A stretch of DNA of 64,000 nucleotides, from assembly GCA_937981555.1 (NCBI GenBank), contig CALJOK010000021.1, positions 31,527-95,526 on the forward strand, read 5' to 3'. The stretch comes from an uncultured Saprospiraceae bacterium (lineage in GTDB: Bacteria; Bacteroidota; Bacteroidia; Chitinophagales; Saprospiraceae). The translations under genes and the position numbers were made by a program. Below are positions 44,467 through 54,094 of this stretch, piece by piece; position 1 is the stretch's first letter, and each line of letters begins with the position of its first letter. The notes beneath the pieces were generated by a model, which worked only from the letters and a program-made list of their open reading frames with translations, was not told where the DNA came from and did not search any database.

Positions 44467-46545
44467 TTGAAAAAATACTTATCCTTTCCATTTTATCTTT
44501 CTGTCATTTGGCTAATCTGCATTATTTTAGTCAACCCATTTGGTGATTTTCCACTCAATGATGATTGGTCTTATGCTCGAAATGCGCAAGCACTTGCCTT
44601 GGAAAATAAAATTTATTTTGATGAATGGGGAGCGATGACTTTGATTGCGCACACGATGTGGGGAGCACTTTTTTGTAAAACATTTGGGTTCTCTTTTACG
44701 GTACTTCGATTCTCCACTTTAATTTTAGGATGGCTAGGTTTATTAGTTACTTACCGTTTTTTTCAGGAAGGAGGAATGAAAAAAAATTACGCATTTTGGG
44801 CAACGATATTAATGGCATTTAATCCTTTTTATTTTGCTAATTCCTTTAGCTATATGACTGAAGTTCCCTTCATGTTTTTTTTGATGTCAGCAGCTTATTT
44901 CTCACTCAAAGCAATCAATGGCAAAGGTCAAAGAAATATCTTTCTAGCAACACTATTTTCTATCATTGCTACCATGATTCGACAGCCTGGGATTTTAGTA
45001 CCTATTGCTTTCCTTATCACTTATATAGCAAAAAATAAACTTTCATTAAAAACTACAATTCAAGGATTTACGCCTTCTTTTTTCACTTTAGGAAGTTTAA
45101 TTTTATTTACTAATTGGAGGAATGCGAACTATGGACTTTCTAAAAACTTTGGAAAAACCAGTCAACTCATTGACAATATTTCCAATGGATATTTAGCTGA
45201 TGCGATTGCTACAAAATCATCTGGTTATTTTATTTTATGGGGACTTTTTTTATTGCCAATATTGATTGTTTTAGTGAGTGATTTTTGGAAAAAAATTCCA
45301 CCGATTGGAAAAATCATTTCAGTTGTAATTGCATTGTTATTAAGTTATCCATATTACCATTCTTTAGCAGATTCCTATTTGGGAAATACTTTTTATAATT
45401 TTGGAATTGGTCTAATCGTTTTACCAACTGAAGATCAATCTGCCATAAATCATATCCATGAAAATGATTGGAAAAATTTAACCTTAATTGGTTTCATTGG
45501 CGGCATCATATTACTCAAATGGATTTTGATTCGCACCACTCAACTTTTATTTTTAATCAAAAATAAAACATCAACATCAGTTAACTGGAATACCTTTTTT
45601 GCCTTGGCAACTGCCTTTGGCTATTTTGCTTTTTTGATGCTAAATAATTTTTATTTTGATCGATATAGTTTGGTCGCAGTTCCTTTTTTAATCTTAATGC
45701 TTTTTCCTCAAAATGAAAACTTCTCCATTCCCCGACCATTAAAAATAGTTGGGCAAATATCGCTTGCGGCAATTATTTTATTTTCCATTGGAGCAACACA
45801 TGATTATTTATCTTGGAATCGAGCACGTTGGGAAATAGCCAATTACTCACATGAAACACTCCAATTGGAACCTGCTGAAATCAATGGAGGATTTGAATAT
45901 AAAAAATGGTTTGGAATTTTCTTTAATCGTCCTCCTGGTTACTTTGGTTTGGAAGATTGGGAAAGTCCTCGAGAGCATTACATCATTTCACATTCGGAAC
46001 AATGCCTTTTTAAAACCATCAAGAGTGTTCCTTATACTCGGTACTTTCCACCAAAGCAGGATGCTATTTATTTATTAGAAAAAGAAAAATTTTCTCACAC
46101 CGATACGATCACTTGCAATGTAGAATTGCTCTCCGAAGATGGTCAACGCTTTCTCACTAATCAAGATGAAATCCGATTAATGAATGTAGAAAGTAGAGTT
46201 TCTGACAAAGCCCACTCTGGAAAATATTCCATTTTATTAGATTCAAAACATCCTTATGGATTTACCTACACCATGGAAAATTTGCAGCCCTGCGAAAAAA
46301 TATTAGTCATCTCTTGGAAGTTTTCTGAAACTAATTCCATCAAAGCAGTTATAGCCATGGAAGGTGATTTCTACTTATCGAACCCTGATCTCCTTTTAGA
46401 CAAAGATGAAAATGGATGGACAAAACAGGCGCAAGAATTTACCGTCCCAAAAGATTATAAAGGAAATAAAGCGACCTTCTTCTTTTTCAATCCTACTACT
46501 GAAAAAGTTTATTTTGATGACCTGATGATTGTTCGAATTAGGTGA
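44467..46545 (+). CDS. GT-C fold membrane glycosyltransferase (GT39/ArnT-like), copy 2, TTG start
   Basis: This 692-residue paralogue of the preceding gene shares FPLNDDWSY, WGAMTLIAHT, SFSYMTEVPF and ATMIRQPGILVP, plus the same C-terminal beta domain with 'F.N...YFDDL'. It too begins with TTG (TTG AAA AAA), with no alternative that keeps the first helix. The 93-base spacer and high similarity point to tandem duplication. TTG is a weak initiator, so both transferases may be made at low level, as suits polytopic enzymes. The acceptor substrate is unknown. Confidence 0.85.
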   Translation: MKKYLSFPFYLSVIWLICIILVNPFGDFPLNDDWSYARNAQALALENKIYFDEWGAMTLIAHTMWGALFCKTFGFSFTVLRFSTLILGWLGLLVTYRFFQEGGMKKNYAFWATILMAFNPFYFANSFSYMTEVPFMFFLMSAAYFSLKAINGKGQRNIFLATLFSIIATMIRQPGILVPIAFLITYIAKNKLSLKTTIQGFTPSFFTLGSLILFTNWRNANYGLSKNFGKTSQLIDNISNGYLADAIATKSSGYFILWGLFLLPILIVLVSDFWKKIPPIGKIISVVIALLLSYPYYHSLADSYLGNTFYNFGIGLIVLPTEDQSAINHIHENDWKNLTLIGFIGGIILLKWILIRTTQLLFLIKNKTSTSVNWNTFFALATAFGYFAFLMLNNFYFDRYSLVAVPFLILMLFPQNENFSIPRPLKIVGQISLAAIILFSIGATHDYLSWNRARWEIANYSHETLQLEPAEINGGFEYKKWFGIFFNRPPGYFGLEDWESPREHYIISHSEQCLFKTIKSVPYTRYFPPKQDAIYLLEKEKFSHTDTITCNVELLSEDGQRFLTNQDEIRLMNVESRVSDKAHSGKYSILLDSKHPYGFTYTMENLQPCEKILVISWKFSETNSIKAVIAMEGDFYLSNPDLLLDKDENGWTKQAQEFTVPKDYKGNKATFFFFNPTTEKVYFDDLMIVRIR

Positions 46546-46734
46546 GTTGGTTTATCCGCCAAACTAACATCCATTAAAAATTTCGCCAAATGTTAAAAAT
46601 GTCAAATTTTAGCATTTAAACAATATGGTTCCCCATTTTTTGTTCTATGATAAATCGTGATTACATTTTTTCTTACTAATACAAAATAGAGAAAAGGTAA
46701 AACGGTTTTTTCTCAAAACGAAAAATACCTTACC

Positions 46735-48495
46735 ATGAAACCTAATCTACACCTGTGCATTTGTGGAGTGATCTCCACTTTTTTTGCTATTCCTTCTTTT
46801 GCTCAAACCTTATCGTTTCAAGCTCCGAACGAAGTCTGTGTCAACGAAGTTTTTACTATTCAAAATACCAGTCAAAATGTGGACAATGTGTTCTGGAATT
46901 TTTGTGGAGTAGAATTAGATAATCCTATCGAAAGTAAAAGGGTAGAAAATATCAACACTTTACAGCATCCTGTTTTTATAGAATTTGCCAAACAAGGAGA
47001 TGACTATTTTGCTTTCGTTAGCAATAATTCAGGTAACCTAACCAAACTATTTTATGGAAATAGTTTACTCAACACACCTATCGAAACAAGCTTAGGCGAT
47101 CTCAATACTTTAGTTCTGGCAATGGAAGCAATCCAAATAATTTATGATGAAGGTCAATGGTTTGGCTTTATGATCGGCGGTACTTCGATCTATCCTGCAG
47201 GTGAACATTTTATCAAATTGAACTTTGGAAACTCACTTCACAATGTACCTACCGCAACTAGTTTTGGAAATATTGGTGCGCTAAATTATCCCCATGATTT
47301 ACATATTTTTAAAGAAAATGAAAACTGGTATGGTTGGACAATTAATAAATTATCGAACTCATTGACTCGTTTTGAATTTGGAAATAGTTTGACAAACATA
47401 CCGACTGCAGAGAACATTGGCAACATCGGAAGCCTTGATCAACCAACAGGTTTTTATCCACAACTTGATGACAACGAATGGTTTATTTTTGTCACCAATC
47501 AAAATTCAAATACTGTTACTAGACTACGATTTGGAAATCAACTTTCCAGTATTCCAACTGGAAGCAATCTTGGAAATCTTGGTGGAATACTTCAAAAACC
47601 GAGAGATATTATGATTTCAGAAGTTTGTGAAGGATATGCAGGTTTTGTGGTCAACCAAAACGACAATAGCTTATTGGTTTTAAATTTTGGAAATACTTTA
47701 AATAGTACACCTGATGCTCATCGGATAGATAGTGTTGGAAATCTTAGTTTCCCTCACTCCATTTCTAAGACTTTTCGGGAAGGGAATGAGTCCTATTTTT
47801 TCATCCCAAATGTTGGCGATCATTCTTTGAGTCGAGTAAAACTTAATGGTTGTAACAATGCTTTTCCAAGTTCTACTTCAGCTTATGATCCACCTCCAAT
47901 TTATTATGACCAAGAAGGAACTTACATCATCCAACTGATTACTGACCTAGGTCTACCTACGCAAAGATCGTATTGCGAACTGATAGAAGTACTGCCAACG
48001 CCTCGATTAGATTTGGGAAATGACACGTTGATTTGTCAAGGTCAAACATTGGAATTAACGAGTGAAGACGATATTACTATTTGGCAAAATGATTGGACTG
48101 GGGATAGTTATGAAGTGACTGAGTCTGGGTTATTTTTTGCGGAAACTTCCTACGCTGTTTGTTCAAGTTATGATTCGATCTATGTGACTTTTGATGATTG
48201 TGAAGACTGTCTGATCTTTGCCAATGTGTTCACACCTGATGGAGATTTTCTCAATGATTTTTTTCAACCAATAATTGAATGTGATAATAATTTGGAGACC
48301 TATGAAATGATAATTTATAATCGCTGGGGACAAAAAGTATTTTATTCCAAGGATTTACAAATGGGTTGGGATGGGAAATTTAAAGAAAAGAATGCAACCT
48401 CCGACGTTTATATTTGGATGGTCAACTACTCTTATTTTGATGGAGAAAAAACAAAAACGAAAAATTTAAAAGGAGATTTAACTTTAATTCGGTAA
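46735..48495 (+). CDS. T9SS type B (CHU_C) protein with a repeat-built beta-propeller
   Basis: This 586-residue protein has a signal peptide (about 1-23). An Ig-like start is followed by five or six ~52-residue repeats (about residues 70-375). Their frame is 'L.+..FGNSL.N.P......GN+G.L..P....', alternating with 'W.GF+.N..+NSLTR', which fits the blades of a beta-propeller. An Ig-like domain with LDLGNDTLICQGQTLEL and the gliding-motility tail (FTPDGDFLNDFFQP, YNRWGQKVFYS, ending KGDLTLIR) complete it. The last codons overlap by 12 bases with the convergent gene at 48484-48912. It is surface-exposed; the ligand of the propeller is unknown. Confidence 0.9.
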   Translation: MKPNLHLCICGVISTFFAIPSFAQTLSFQAPNEVCVNEVFTIQNTSQNVDNVFWNFCGVELDNPIESKRVENINTLQHPVFIEFAKQGDDYFAFVSNNSGNLTKLFYGNSLLNTPIETSLGDLNTLVLAMEAIQIIYDEGQWFGFMIGGTSIYPAGEHFIKLNFGNSLHNVPTATSFGNIGALNYPHDLHIFKENENWYGWTINKLSNSLTRFEFGNSLTNIPTAENIGNIGSLDQPTGFYPQLDDNEWFIFVTNQNSNTVTRLRFGNQLSSIPTGSNLGNLGGILQKPRDIMISEVCEGYAGFVVNQNDNSLLVLNFGNTLNSTPDAHRIDSVGNLSFPHSISKTFREGNESYFFIPNVGDHSLSRVKLNGCNNAFPSSTSAYDPPPIYYDQEGTYIIQLITDLGLPTQRSYCELIEVLPTPRLDLGNDTLICQGQTLELTSEDDITIWQNDWTGDSYEVTESGLFFAETSYAVCSSYDSIYVTFDDCEDCLIFANVFTPDGDFLNDFFQPIIECDNNLETYEMIIYNRWGQKVFYSKDLQMGWDGKFKEKNATSDVYIWMVNYSYFDGEKTKTKNLKGDLTLIR

Positions 48496-48912
48496 GGCAT
48501 TTTTTAATTCCTTTATGAATGTATCCGTTTTATCGCCCAAAGGAATACCGATATAATTAAATTGATCGTAAAACACTTTAGCCATTTTTTTTCCATAAAA
48601 TGTTTTTCCATCTTCGACTTTAGCGATATTTTTTAGCCAGATTTTTTGATGTGTTTTTCCAAAAGTGGAAACAGCTAAATGATCTTCTTTCACTTCGTAA
48701 GTATTTTTAAAAAACAACACTAACGGCAAAAGTGGCAAAGACAACATGGCTGCAATCTCCAAATTGGCACTCAACCATTCGAAAACACCGAAAGCTAAAA
48801 TCACCATGATGATAATGATTGCCATTTTATAATTGAAGGCTGTATATTTCAATTCTTTTATTTTTTTTGTAATAATATTTAACAACACAAAACTAAAAAT
48901 TAACCCAATCAA
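48484..48912 (-). CDS. Small membrane protein with a PH-like domain
   Basis: This 142-residue protein has a short first hydrophobic stretch, two membrane helices at about 28-48 and 52-70 and a C-terminal soluble part (EDHLAVSTFGKTHQKIWLKNI). The latter looks like a bacterial PH-type domain. The 3' end overlaps the CHU_C gene on the other strand by 12 bases. The function is unknown and it stands alone. Confidence 0.6.
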   Translation of the reverse strand: MIGLIFSFVLLNIITKKIKELKYTAFNYKMAIIIIMVILAFGVFEWLSANLEIAAMLSLPLLPLVLFFKNTYEVKEDHLAVSTFGKTHQKIWLKNIAKVEDGKTFYGKKMAKVFYDQFNYIGIPLGDKTDTFIKELKNALPN

Positions 48913-48937
48913 AAGGGCATTTTCAGTTTAAAATAAA

Positions 48938-48971
48938 ACACCCATTTAAAACATAAGTTTTAAATGGGTGT
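48938..48971 (-). terminator. Terminator of the OmpA-family gene
   Basis: A perfect 15-bp stem (48938-48952 with 48957-48971) with an ATAA loop lies 23 bases past the stop codon, with U/A-rich flanks on the minus strand. Confidence 0.85.
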
Positions 48972-48994
48972 ATATTTTTTATGTAAAAAAAATC

Positions 48995-49729
48995 TTAATT
49001 CACATCAAGTTCACTTGGTACATAAATCGGCTCAACCAAACTCATCGAATTTCCATTTTCATCCAAAATTTCTAAAACTACTCTTCGATTAAATTGTCTT
49101 CCTTCTTCCGTATCAGCTCCATTGTCCAATTGATTTTTTGCAATTGGTTGGTGCTCACCATAAGTTTCGATTTTGATACGACTAGCTGGAATACCTTTGC
49201 TGATTAAATAATTTTTTGCCGCTTTTGCTCTATTTCTTGACAAGCGATCATTGTACGAATCATTTCCTTTCGCATCAGTATGTGCTCTTAGGCTAGCTAC
49301 TAAAGATGGGTTCTCTTTCAAGTTTTGCACCATCAATTTTAACTGCTTTCTTGAGTCAGATCTCAATTTATATTTATCAAAATCAAAAAAGATAGATTGT
49401 AAACTAGACACCAATTTTCGTGGGGTCGGTGTTTTGTAGCAAGTACAAGCTGCATTAAAAAAACTTTCGTGCATTACAGTTGTGTTGTAACCTAAAGCTT
49501 CCAATTTTTTACTTTCCGCCTCTGCACCAGCTTCGTCATATTTCCCCACAAAATATCTATGAAAATCATATTTGTCTTTGCTGTAAAAAATTTCGCCATT
49601 AATATTTTGAAATTGAGTGGCAGAAACATGTTTGTTGTAAACTGCAATTTGGACGAACCAATCATTCTCTGCTGCCTTCATAGAAAGAGAACATAAAATA
49701 ACGCAAACTGCTAAAAGTGTTTTTTTCAT
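48995..49729 (-). CDS. OmpA-family protein with N-terminal SPOR-like domain
   Basis: This 244-residue protein has a signal peptide (MKKTLLAVCVILCSLSMKAAE). A SPOR-like region follows (about 22-95, WFVQIAVYN and HRYFVGKYDEAGAEAE). The OmpA C-terminal peptidoglycan-binding domain runs from about 110 to 235, with FFDFDKYKLRSDSRKQL, HTDAKGNDSYNDRLSRNRA and the diaminopimelate-binding NRRV. It should tether outer membrane to cell wall. Upstream, 32 bases before the start, lies a 152-nt inverted repeat that would sit in the leader or promoter region. Confidence 0.88.
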   Translation of the reverse strand: MKKTLLAVCVILCSLSMKAAENDWFVQIAVYNKHVSATQFQNINGEIFYSKDKYDFHRYFVGKYDEAGAEAESKKLEALGYNTTVMHESFFNAACTCYKTPTPRKLVSSLQSIFFDFDKYKLRSDSRKQLKLMVQNLKENPSLVASLRAHTDAKGNDSYNDRLSRNRAKAAKNYLISKGIPASRIKIETYGEHQPIAKNQLDNGADTEEGRQFNRRVVLEILDENGNSMSLVEPIYVPSELDVN

Positions 49730-49760
49730 AGTGTTTGTTTTTTAAGATTAAAAAAATGAT

Positions 49761-49912
49761 GTTGTTTTAAAAGTCTGATGACTTTAGAAAAAATAATTTT
49801 TTGTTCTAATCGAGGCTTTTTTTGAGTTGCATAGCATAGCTATGGAGCGATAAAAAAACGAAGAGTAGGACTAAAAGATATTTTTCTAAATCATTAAGAC
49901 TTTTAAAACAAC
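49761..49912. repeat. Long imperfect inverted repeat (152-nt hairpin)
   Basis: The outer arms GTTGTTTTAAAAGTCT (49761-49776) and 49897-49912 are perfectly complementary. Pairing continues, with mismatches, to the centre CATAGC-ATA-GCTATG (49830-49844). The whole is one ~75-bp imperfect stem with a 3-base loop. It lies between the OmpA-family gene and the metalloprotease gene. It could be a small non-autonomous mobile element, a regulatory RNA structure or a REP-like repeat. The remaining gap to 50203 holds only a weak TATTTTTG element at 50045-50052. Confidence 0.8.
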
Positions 49913-50203
49913 TTCAATGGGAAGGATTTAAAAGTTGAAATTCAGGGGCAGAAATTCATAACTACAAGTTTCCGATAAAAACACCAATATTTCAATACCT
50001 AAAATATTGATTTTCAATGTTTTATAAAAAAGTAATATGTTTCTTATTTTTGCAAAAAAAGGTCATTTATCAGATGGGAAAATCAATCAAATTTCAATTT
50101 TTCCTTTTATAATAAAATAGTATCTTCATCTTTAATTATGGACTTTTACGACCATAATATTCAATCGAAAATCTTTTAAAATAACAGATCGAAACCAAGA
50201 ATT

Positions 50204-52660
50204 ATGTTTAGAACTATCCTCCTCCTATCCCTCTTTCTATTGACGAGTTGTAATGCAAAATCTTCCATCCCTACAACTACTGACGCTTCAAAAACCACCG
50301 CTTCCAAGAAAAAAATGGTGGATCAAAAAGAAGGCTTTTTTAATTTTACTTGGGATGAAAAAACGGGTACCATCTTATTGGAAATTGACAAATTCGATAC
50401 TGAATTTCTCTATGTGAATTCTCTTCCTGCGGGAATGGGTTCCAATGACATTGGATTAGACAGAGGGCAATTGGGCGCAACTCGAATTGTAAAATTTGTT
50501 CGAGTCGGAAATAAAGTTTTGATGATGCAGCCTAATTATAATTATCGAGCGGTGAGTGATAATCCTGCGGAAAGTGAATCGGTGGAACAAGCATTTGCTC
50601 AGTCGGTAATTTGGGGTTTCAAGATAGATAGTGAAAAAGAAAATTCAGTCATTGTAAATGCTACTGATTTTCTATTGCGAGATGCGCACCAAGTTTCGGC
50701 TCGTTTAGATCGAAGAAATGAAGGTTCTTATAAAATTGATAAAACACGCTCTGCCATCTACCCTGAGATGTGTAGAAATTTTCCAAAGAATACAGAATTT
50801 GAAGCAACGGTCACTTTTGTTGGAAAAGCAAAAGGGAGATATTTACGAAGTGTAACTCCGACTGCTGAGGCACTTACCCTTCGCATGCATCATTCATTTG
50901 TGGAGTTACCTGATGCTAATTATGAACCAAGAGTTTTTGATCCAAGAAGTGGTTTTAATGCAATTTCTTACCAAGATTATGCTACGCCGATTGATCAATC
51001 TTTAGTCAAGAAATTTATTCGAAGACATCGTTTGGAGAAAAAAGATCCAACTGCTGCAATGAGTGAAGCGGTGGAGCCGATCATTTATTATGTTGATCGA
51101 GGAGCACCTGAACCAATTCGTTCAGCATTGATCAAAGGAGCAAGTTGGTGGAATCAAGCATTTGAAGCAGCAGGTTACAAGGATGCATTTCAAGTAAAAG
51201 TTTTGCCTGATGATGTAGATCCGATGGATGTCAGATATAATGTAATTCAATGGGTACATCGTTCTACTCGAGGTTGGTCATACGGAAGTTCGGTGACTGA
51301 TCCTCGAACTGGAGAAATGATTAAAGGACATGTTTCCTTAGGTTCATTGCGAGTGCGACAAGATTTTTTAATCGCGCAAGGTTTGATCAAAGCATACGAA
51401 GAAGGGAAGCCTGTTTCTCCAAAAATGTTAGAAATGGCTTTAGCGAGATTGCGGCAATTAGCTGCTCATGAGATAGGTCATACGATTGGCTTAGCGCATA
51501 ATTTTGCGGCAAGTTCCAATGATCGAGCTTCGGTGATGGATTATCCTCATCCATATATTACTGCCAATAAGGATGGTAGTTTAAATTTTGATGATGCTTA
51601 TGATGTTGGAATTGGAGCATGGGATAAGCGAACCATTTTGTTCGGTTATCAAGATTTCCCGAAAGGAACAGATCATGCAAAAGCATTGTTAGAAATTTTA
51701 AAAGAAAATCAAAAGTTAGGATTACGATATATTTCTGATGCTGATGCTCGTCCTGCGGGAGGTGCTCATCCTTATGCTCACCTTTGGGATAATGGAAGTG
51801 ACCCAGTTTCAGAATTGAATCGATTGATGGATGTGCGAGCGACTGCTTTGAAAAATTTTAGCCTGAATAATATTCCGATGAATACCCCACTTTCTAATTT
51901 GGAAGAGGTATTGGTGCCTTTATTTTTGGCACATCGATATCAAGTTGAGGCGGCGGTAAAAGTGGTTGGTGGAGTTGATTATGAATATAGTTCAAGAGGT
52001 GATACACCAATGGCTGCAAGGATTGTTGACTATCAAACTCAGATGAAAGCGATTTCAAGTTTGATGAAAACGTTGAGTTCAAAAGAGCTCGCTATTCCAA
52101 AAAATATTTTGCAACTCATTCCTCCAAAAACTTTTGACTCCCGACGAACGAGAGAAAGTTTTAAATCTCGTACAGGATTAACTTTCGATCCAATGGCTGC
52201 GGCAGAGAGTTCTGCGAATCATCTGATTGCAATGTATTTGCATCCGCAACGAGCAACTCGATTGGTGGAACAACATGCAAGAGATCGAAGAAATCCAGGT
52301 TTGCAAAATACAATCAATGCTTTATTTCAAGCAACTTGGTTTACAGATGATAACGATGATTATTTGTCTGAGATTGGTCGAGTTACTGAAAAATTAGTTT
52401 TACAACACTTGATGAAATTGACCATGAACCAAGATGCAAGTGAGCAAGTTCGAGCAGTTAGTTTTTATAAAATCAACGAGTTAAAAGATTATTTAAGTAA
52501 AAAAACTTCTGGTAAAGAAATGGAAAAAGCACATGTGATGCATGCTCTTTCTATGATCGAACAATTTCTGGATGATCCAAATGAATGGAAAAATTCTATG
52601 CCAAAAGATATGCCTGATGGGTCGCCGATTGGAATGGATGCGTGCGGTGGGCATTTTTAG
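50204..52660 (+). CDS. Zinc-dependent metalloprotease lipoprotein (metzincin motif, DUF5117/DUF5118 type)
   Basis: This 818-residue lipoprotein has lipobox LTSC (Cys16). N-terminal beta-rich regions (about 30-310) of the DUF5118/DUF5117 type precede the catalytic domain. That domain has the zinc motif H422-E-I-G-H426-T-I-G-L-A-H432 followed by the Met-turn-like SVMDYPHP. The C-terminal region (about 500-818) is helical. The motif HExxHxxGxxH defines metzincins, in which the three histidines hold zinc and the glutamate activates water. The family is common in Bacteroidota, often as outer-surface or periplasmic lipoproteins of unknown substrate. The gene stands alone. Confidence 0.92.
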   Translation: MFRTILLLSLFLLTSCNAKSSIPTTTDASKTTASKKKMVDQKEGFFNFTWDEKTGTILLEIDKFDTEFLYVNSLPAGMGSNDIGLDRGQLGATRIVKFVRVGNKVLMMQPNYNYRAVSDNPAESESVEQAFAQSVIWGFKIDSEKENSVIVNATDFLLRDAHQVSARLDRRNEGSYKIDKTRSAIYPEMCRNFPKNTEFEATVTFVGKAKGRYLRSVTPTAEALTLRMHHSFVELPDANYEPRVFDPRSGFNAISYQDYATPIDQSLVKKFIRRHRLEKKDPTAAMSEAVEPIIYYVDRGAPEPIRSALIKGASWWNQAFEAAGYKDAFQVKVLPDDVDPMDVRYNVIQWVHRSTRGWSYGSSVTDPRTGEMIKGHVSLGSLRVRQDFLIAQGLIKAYEEGKPVSPKMLEMALARLRQLAAHEIGHTIGLAHNFAASSNDRASVMDYPHPYITANKDGSLNFDDAYDVGIGAWDKRTILFGYQDFPKGTDHAKALLEILKENQKLGLRYISDADARPAGGAHPYAHLWDNGSDPVSELNRLMDVRATALKNFSLNNIPMNTPLSNLEEVLVPLFLAHRYQVEAAVKVVGGVDYEYSSRGDTPMAARIVDYQTQMKAISSLMKTLSSKELAIPKNILQLIPPKTFDSRRTRESFKSRTGLTFDPMAAAESSANHLIAMYLHPQRATRLVEQHARDRRNPGLQNTINALFQATWFTDDNDDYLSEIGRVTEKLVLQHLMKLTMNQDASEQVRAVSFYKINELKDYLSKKTSGKEMEKAHVMHALSMIEQFLDDPNEWKNSMPKDMPDGSPIGMDACGGHF

Positions 52661-52680
52661 AAAATGATTTTTAGATTTTT

Positions 52681-52770
52681 TTTTGCCGCAGACTGGGCTG
52701 ATTTTTTTTGATTAATTATGATTTTCTTTTGTAACACTTTTATAGAAAACCATTAAAGTCTACGGCAAAA
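52681..52770. repeat. Imperfect inverted repeat after the metalloprotease gene
   Basis: TTTTGCCGCAGACT (52681-52694) pairs with 52757-52770 with one mismatch around a 62-base AT-rich spacer. It resembles decayed intergenic repeats with 'GCCGCAGA' seen in other Bacteroidota. It may also act as a terminator. Confidence 0.5.
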
Positions 52771-52796
52771 GACATGCAACCATTTACCGAATACAC

Positions 52797-53303
52797 ATGA
52801 ATAAAAACCACTTATTATTATTTGTAATTGTAGTGTTATGTTTTCTTTTTAGTTGTCAGAAAAAGCAATACACTTCAAAAACAATTCAAGGAGAAGAACC
52901 ACGAACCAAGAGTTTTTGGTATTATCAAAATAATTTTTTCCTAGATCCCAACACTACAGAATTACGAACGGATGGAATATATTTTAAAATAATTGACACC
53001 GATCAATTTGGGGATACTTACAAAACCTTTCGATTTTACGAAGATGGTTTAGTTATTTCTCATGTGGCTTACAGCACTCCTGAAAAATTAATGGAGCTCA
53101 ATCGGACGACACAAGGTAATATTCATGGTTATTATAAAGTCAAAAATGACTCTTTGTTTTTTACGACAAAAGTTTATTATAATCATAGTCCTACTTTTTA
53201 TACTGGATTTGTTCACCCTGATTCAATGAGTTTGAATAGTATAAATTTCAAAACTAGGGAGAGTGATGATCAGGTGTTTTATTTTTTGAAAAAAGAAGAG
53301 TAG
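52797..53303 (+). CDS. Small lipoprotein of unknown function
   Basis: This 168-residue protein has a lipoprotein signal peptide (lipobox LFSC, Cys20). The mature part is rich in aromatic residues and beta-prone segments such as FKIIDTDQFGDTYKTFRFYE and GYYKVKNDSLFFTT, a pattern of Bacteroidota lipocalin-like or 'toxin-antitoxin wexk-like' beta domains. I cannot assign a family. It precedes the restriction endonuclease gene by 67 bases with no evident link. Confidence 0.7.
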   Translation: MNKNHLLLFVIVVLCFLFSCQKKQYTSKTIQGEEPRTKSFWYYQNNFFLDPNTTELRTDGIYFKIIDTDQFGDTYKTFRFYEDGLVISHVAYSTPEKLMELNRTTQGNIHGYYKVKNDSLFFTTKVYYNHSPTFYTGFVHPDSMSLNSINFKTRESDDQVFYFLKKEE

Positions 53304-53370
53304 GTAATAATGGTGAATGATTAACTGTTAATGGTTAATTTTTCGCCCATAGTCATAATTAAAAACAGCA

Positions 53371-54078
53371 ATGGACGAACAGAAACGAATAGAACTTCTA
53401 CAAAAAGCCAAAGATTTTTTCCTAAAAGAAATCGTAACTTCTCACGTCAGTAATGGTTTGAAAAAAGCAGGTTCACTTCACAATTATAATGTCAATCCTT
53501 TCCTTTTTAAATATTTAGCGAACTTCTTGCGAGGCAACGGCAATCCTGAAAGTATGGCCGAAGCATTGATTTTGCCGAGGGTTTTAGGTTCTTCGATCAC
53601 AACAACTTTTGGGATGAAAATTCAAAAATTAATTAGTGAATTGTTCGAAGGATTTGGTTCGACGACTCATGGAATCGACATTGAATTTATCGACGCTATC
53701 GATGGCAGAAAAAAATATTGTCAAATCAAATCTGGACCAAACACCATCAACCATGATGATGTGCAAACAATCTTTGGACATTTCGACGGCATCATTAATT
53801 TAGCTCGAACGAATAATCTAAATGTTGGTTTTCAAGACTTAATGGTTGGAATTATTTATGGAGAAAAACAAGATTTATCATCACACTATAAAAGTATCGA
53901 CCAACGATTTCCCGTTTTTATTGGAAAAGATTTTTGGCATCATTTGACAGGTAAGGAAGATTTTTATTATGATTTGATTGATGCTTTTGGAGAAGTTGCG
54001 TTGGAAGTTGATGGTGGCGCAGCGCTGAGAATTACGATCCAAAAATTAGCAAGAGAGATTGAAGTGAAATTTAAATAG
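53371..54078 (+). CDS. Type II restriction endonuclease (Eco47II/Sau96I-like)
   Basis: This 235-residue protein matches in layout the Eco47II/Sau96I restriction endonuclease group. It has NPFLFKYLANFLRGNGNPESM near the start and LILPRVLGSSITTTFG. The putative PD-(D/E)xK core is GIDIEFID (D103, E105) followed by CQIKSGPN (Q118-I-K120). The ExK glutamate appears to be glutamine here, as in some nucleases with QxK cores. Enzymes of this group cut GGNCC or GGWCC, but specificity cannot be read from sequence. It converges on a cytosine methyltransferase gene only 16 bases away, which completes a restriction-modification system. Confidence 0.82.
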   Translation: MDEQKRIELLQKAKDFFLKEIVTSHVSNGLKKAGSLHNYNVNPFLFKYLANFLRGNGNPESMAEALILPRVLGSSITTTFGMKIQKLISELFEGFGSTTHGIDIEFIDAIDGRKKYCQIKSGPNTINHDDVQTIFGHFDGIINLARTNNLNVGFQDLMVGIIYGEKQDLSSHYKSIDQRFPVFIGKDFWHHLTGKEDFYYDLIDAFGEVALEVDGGAALRITIQKLAREIEVKFK

Positions 54079-54094
54079 AATACTTTTTAGATTT

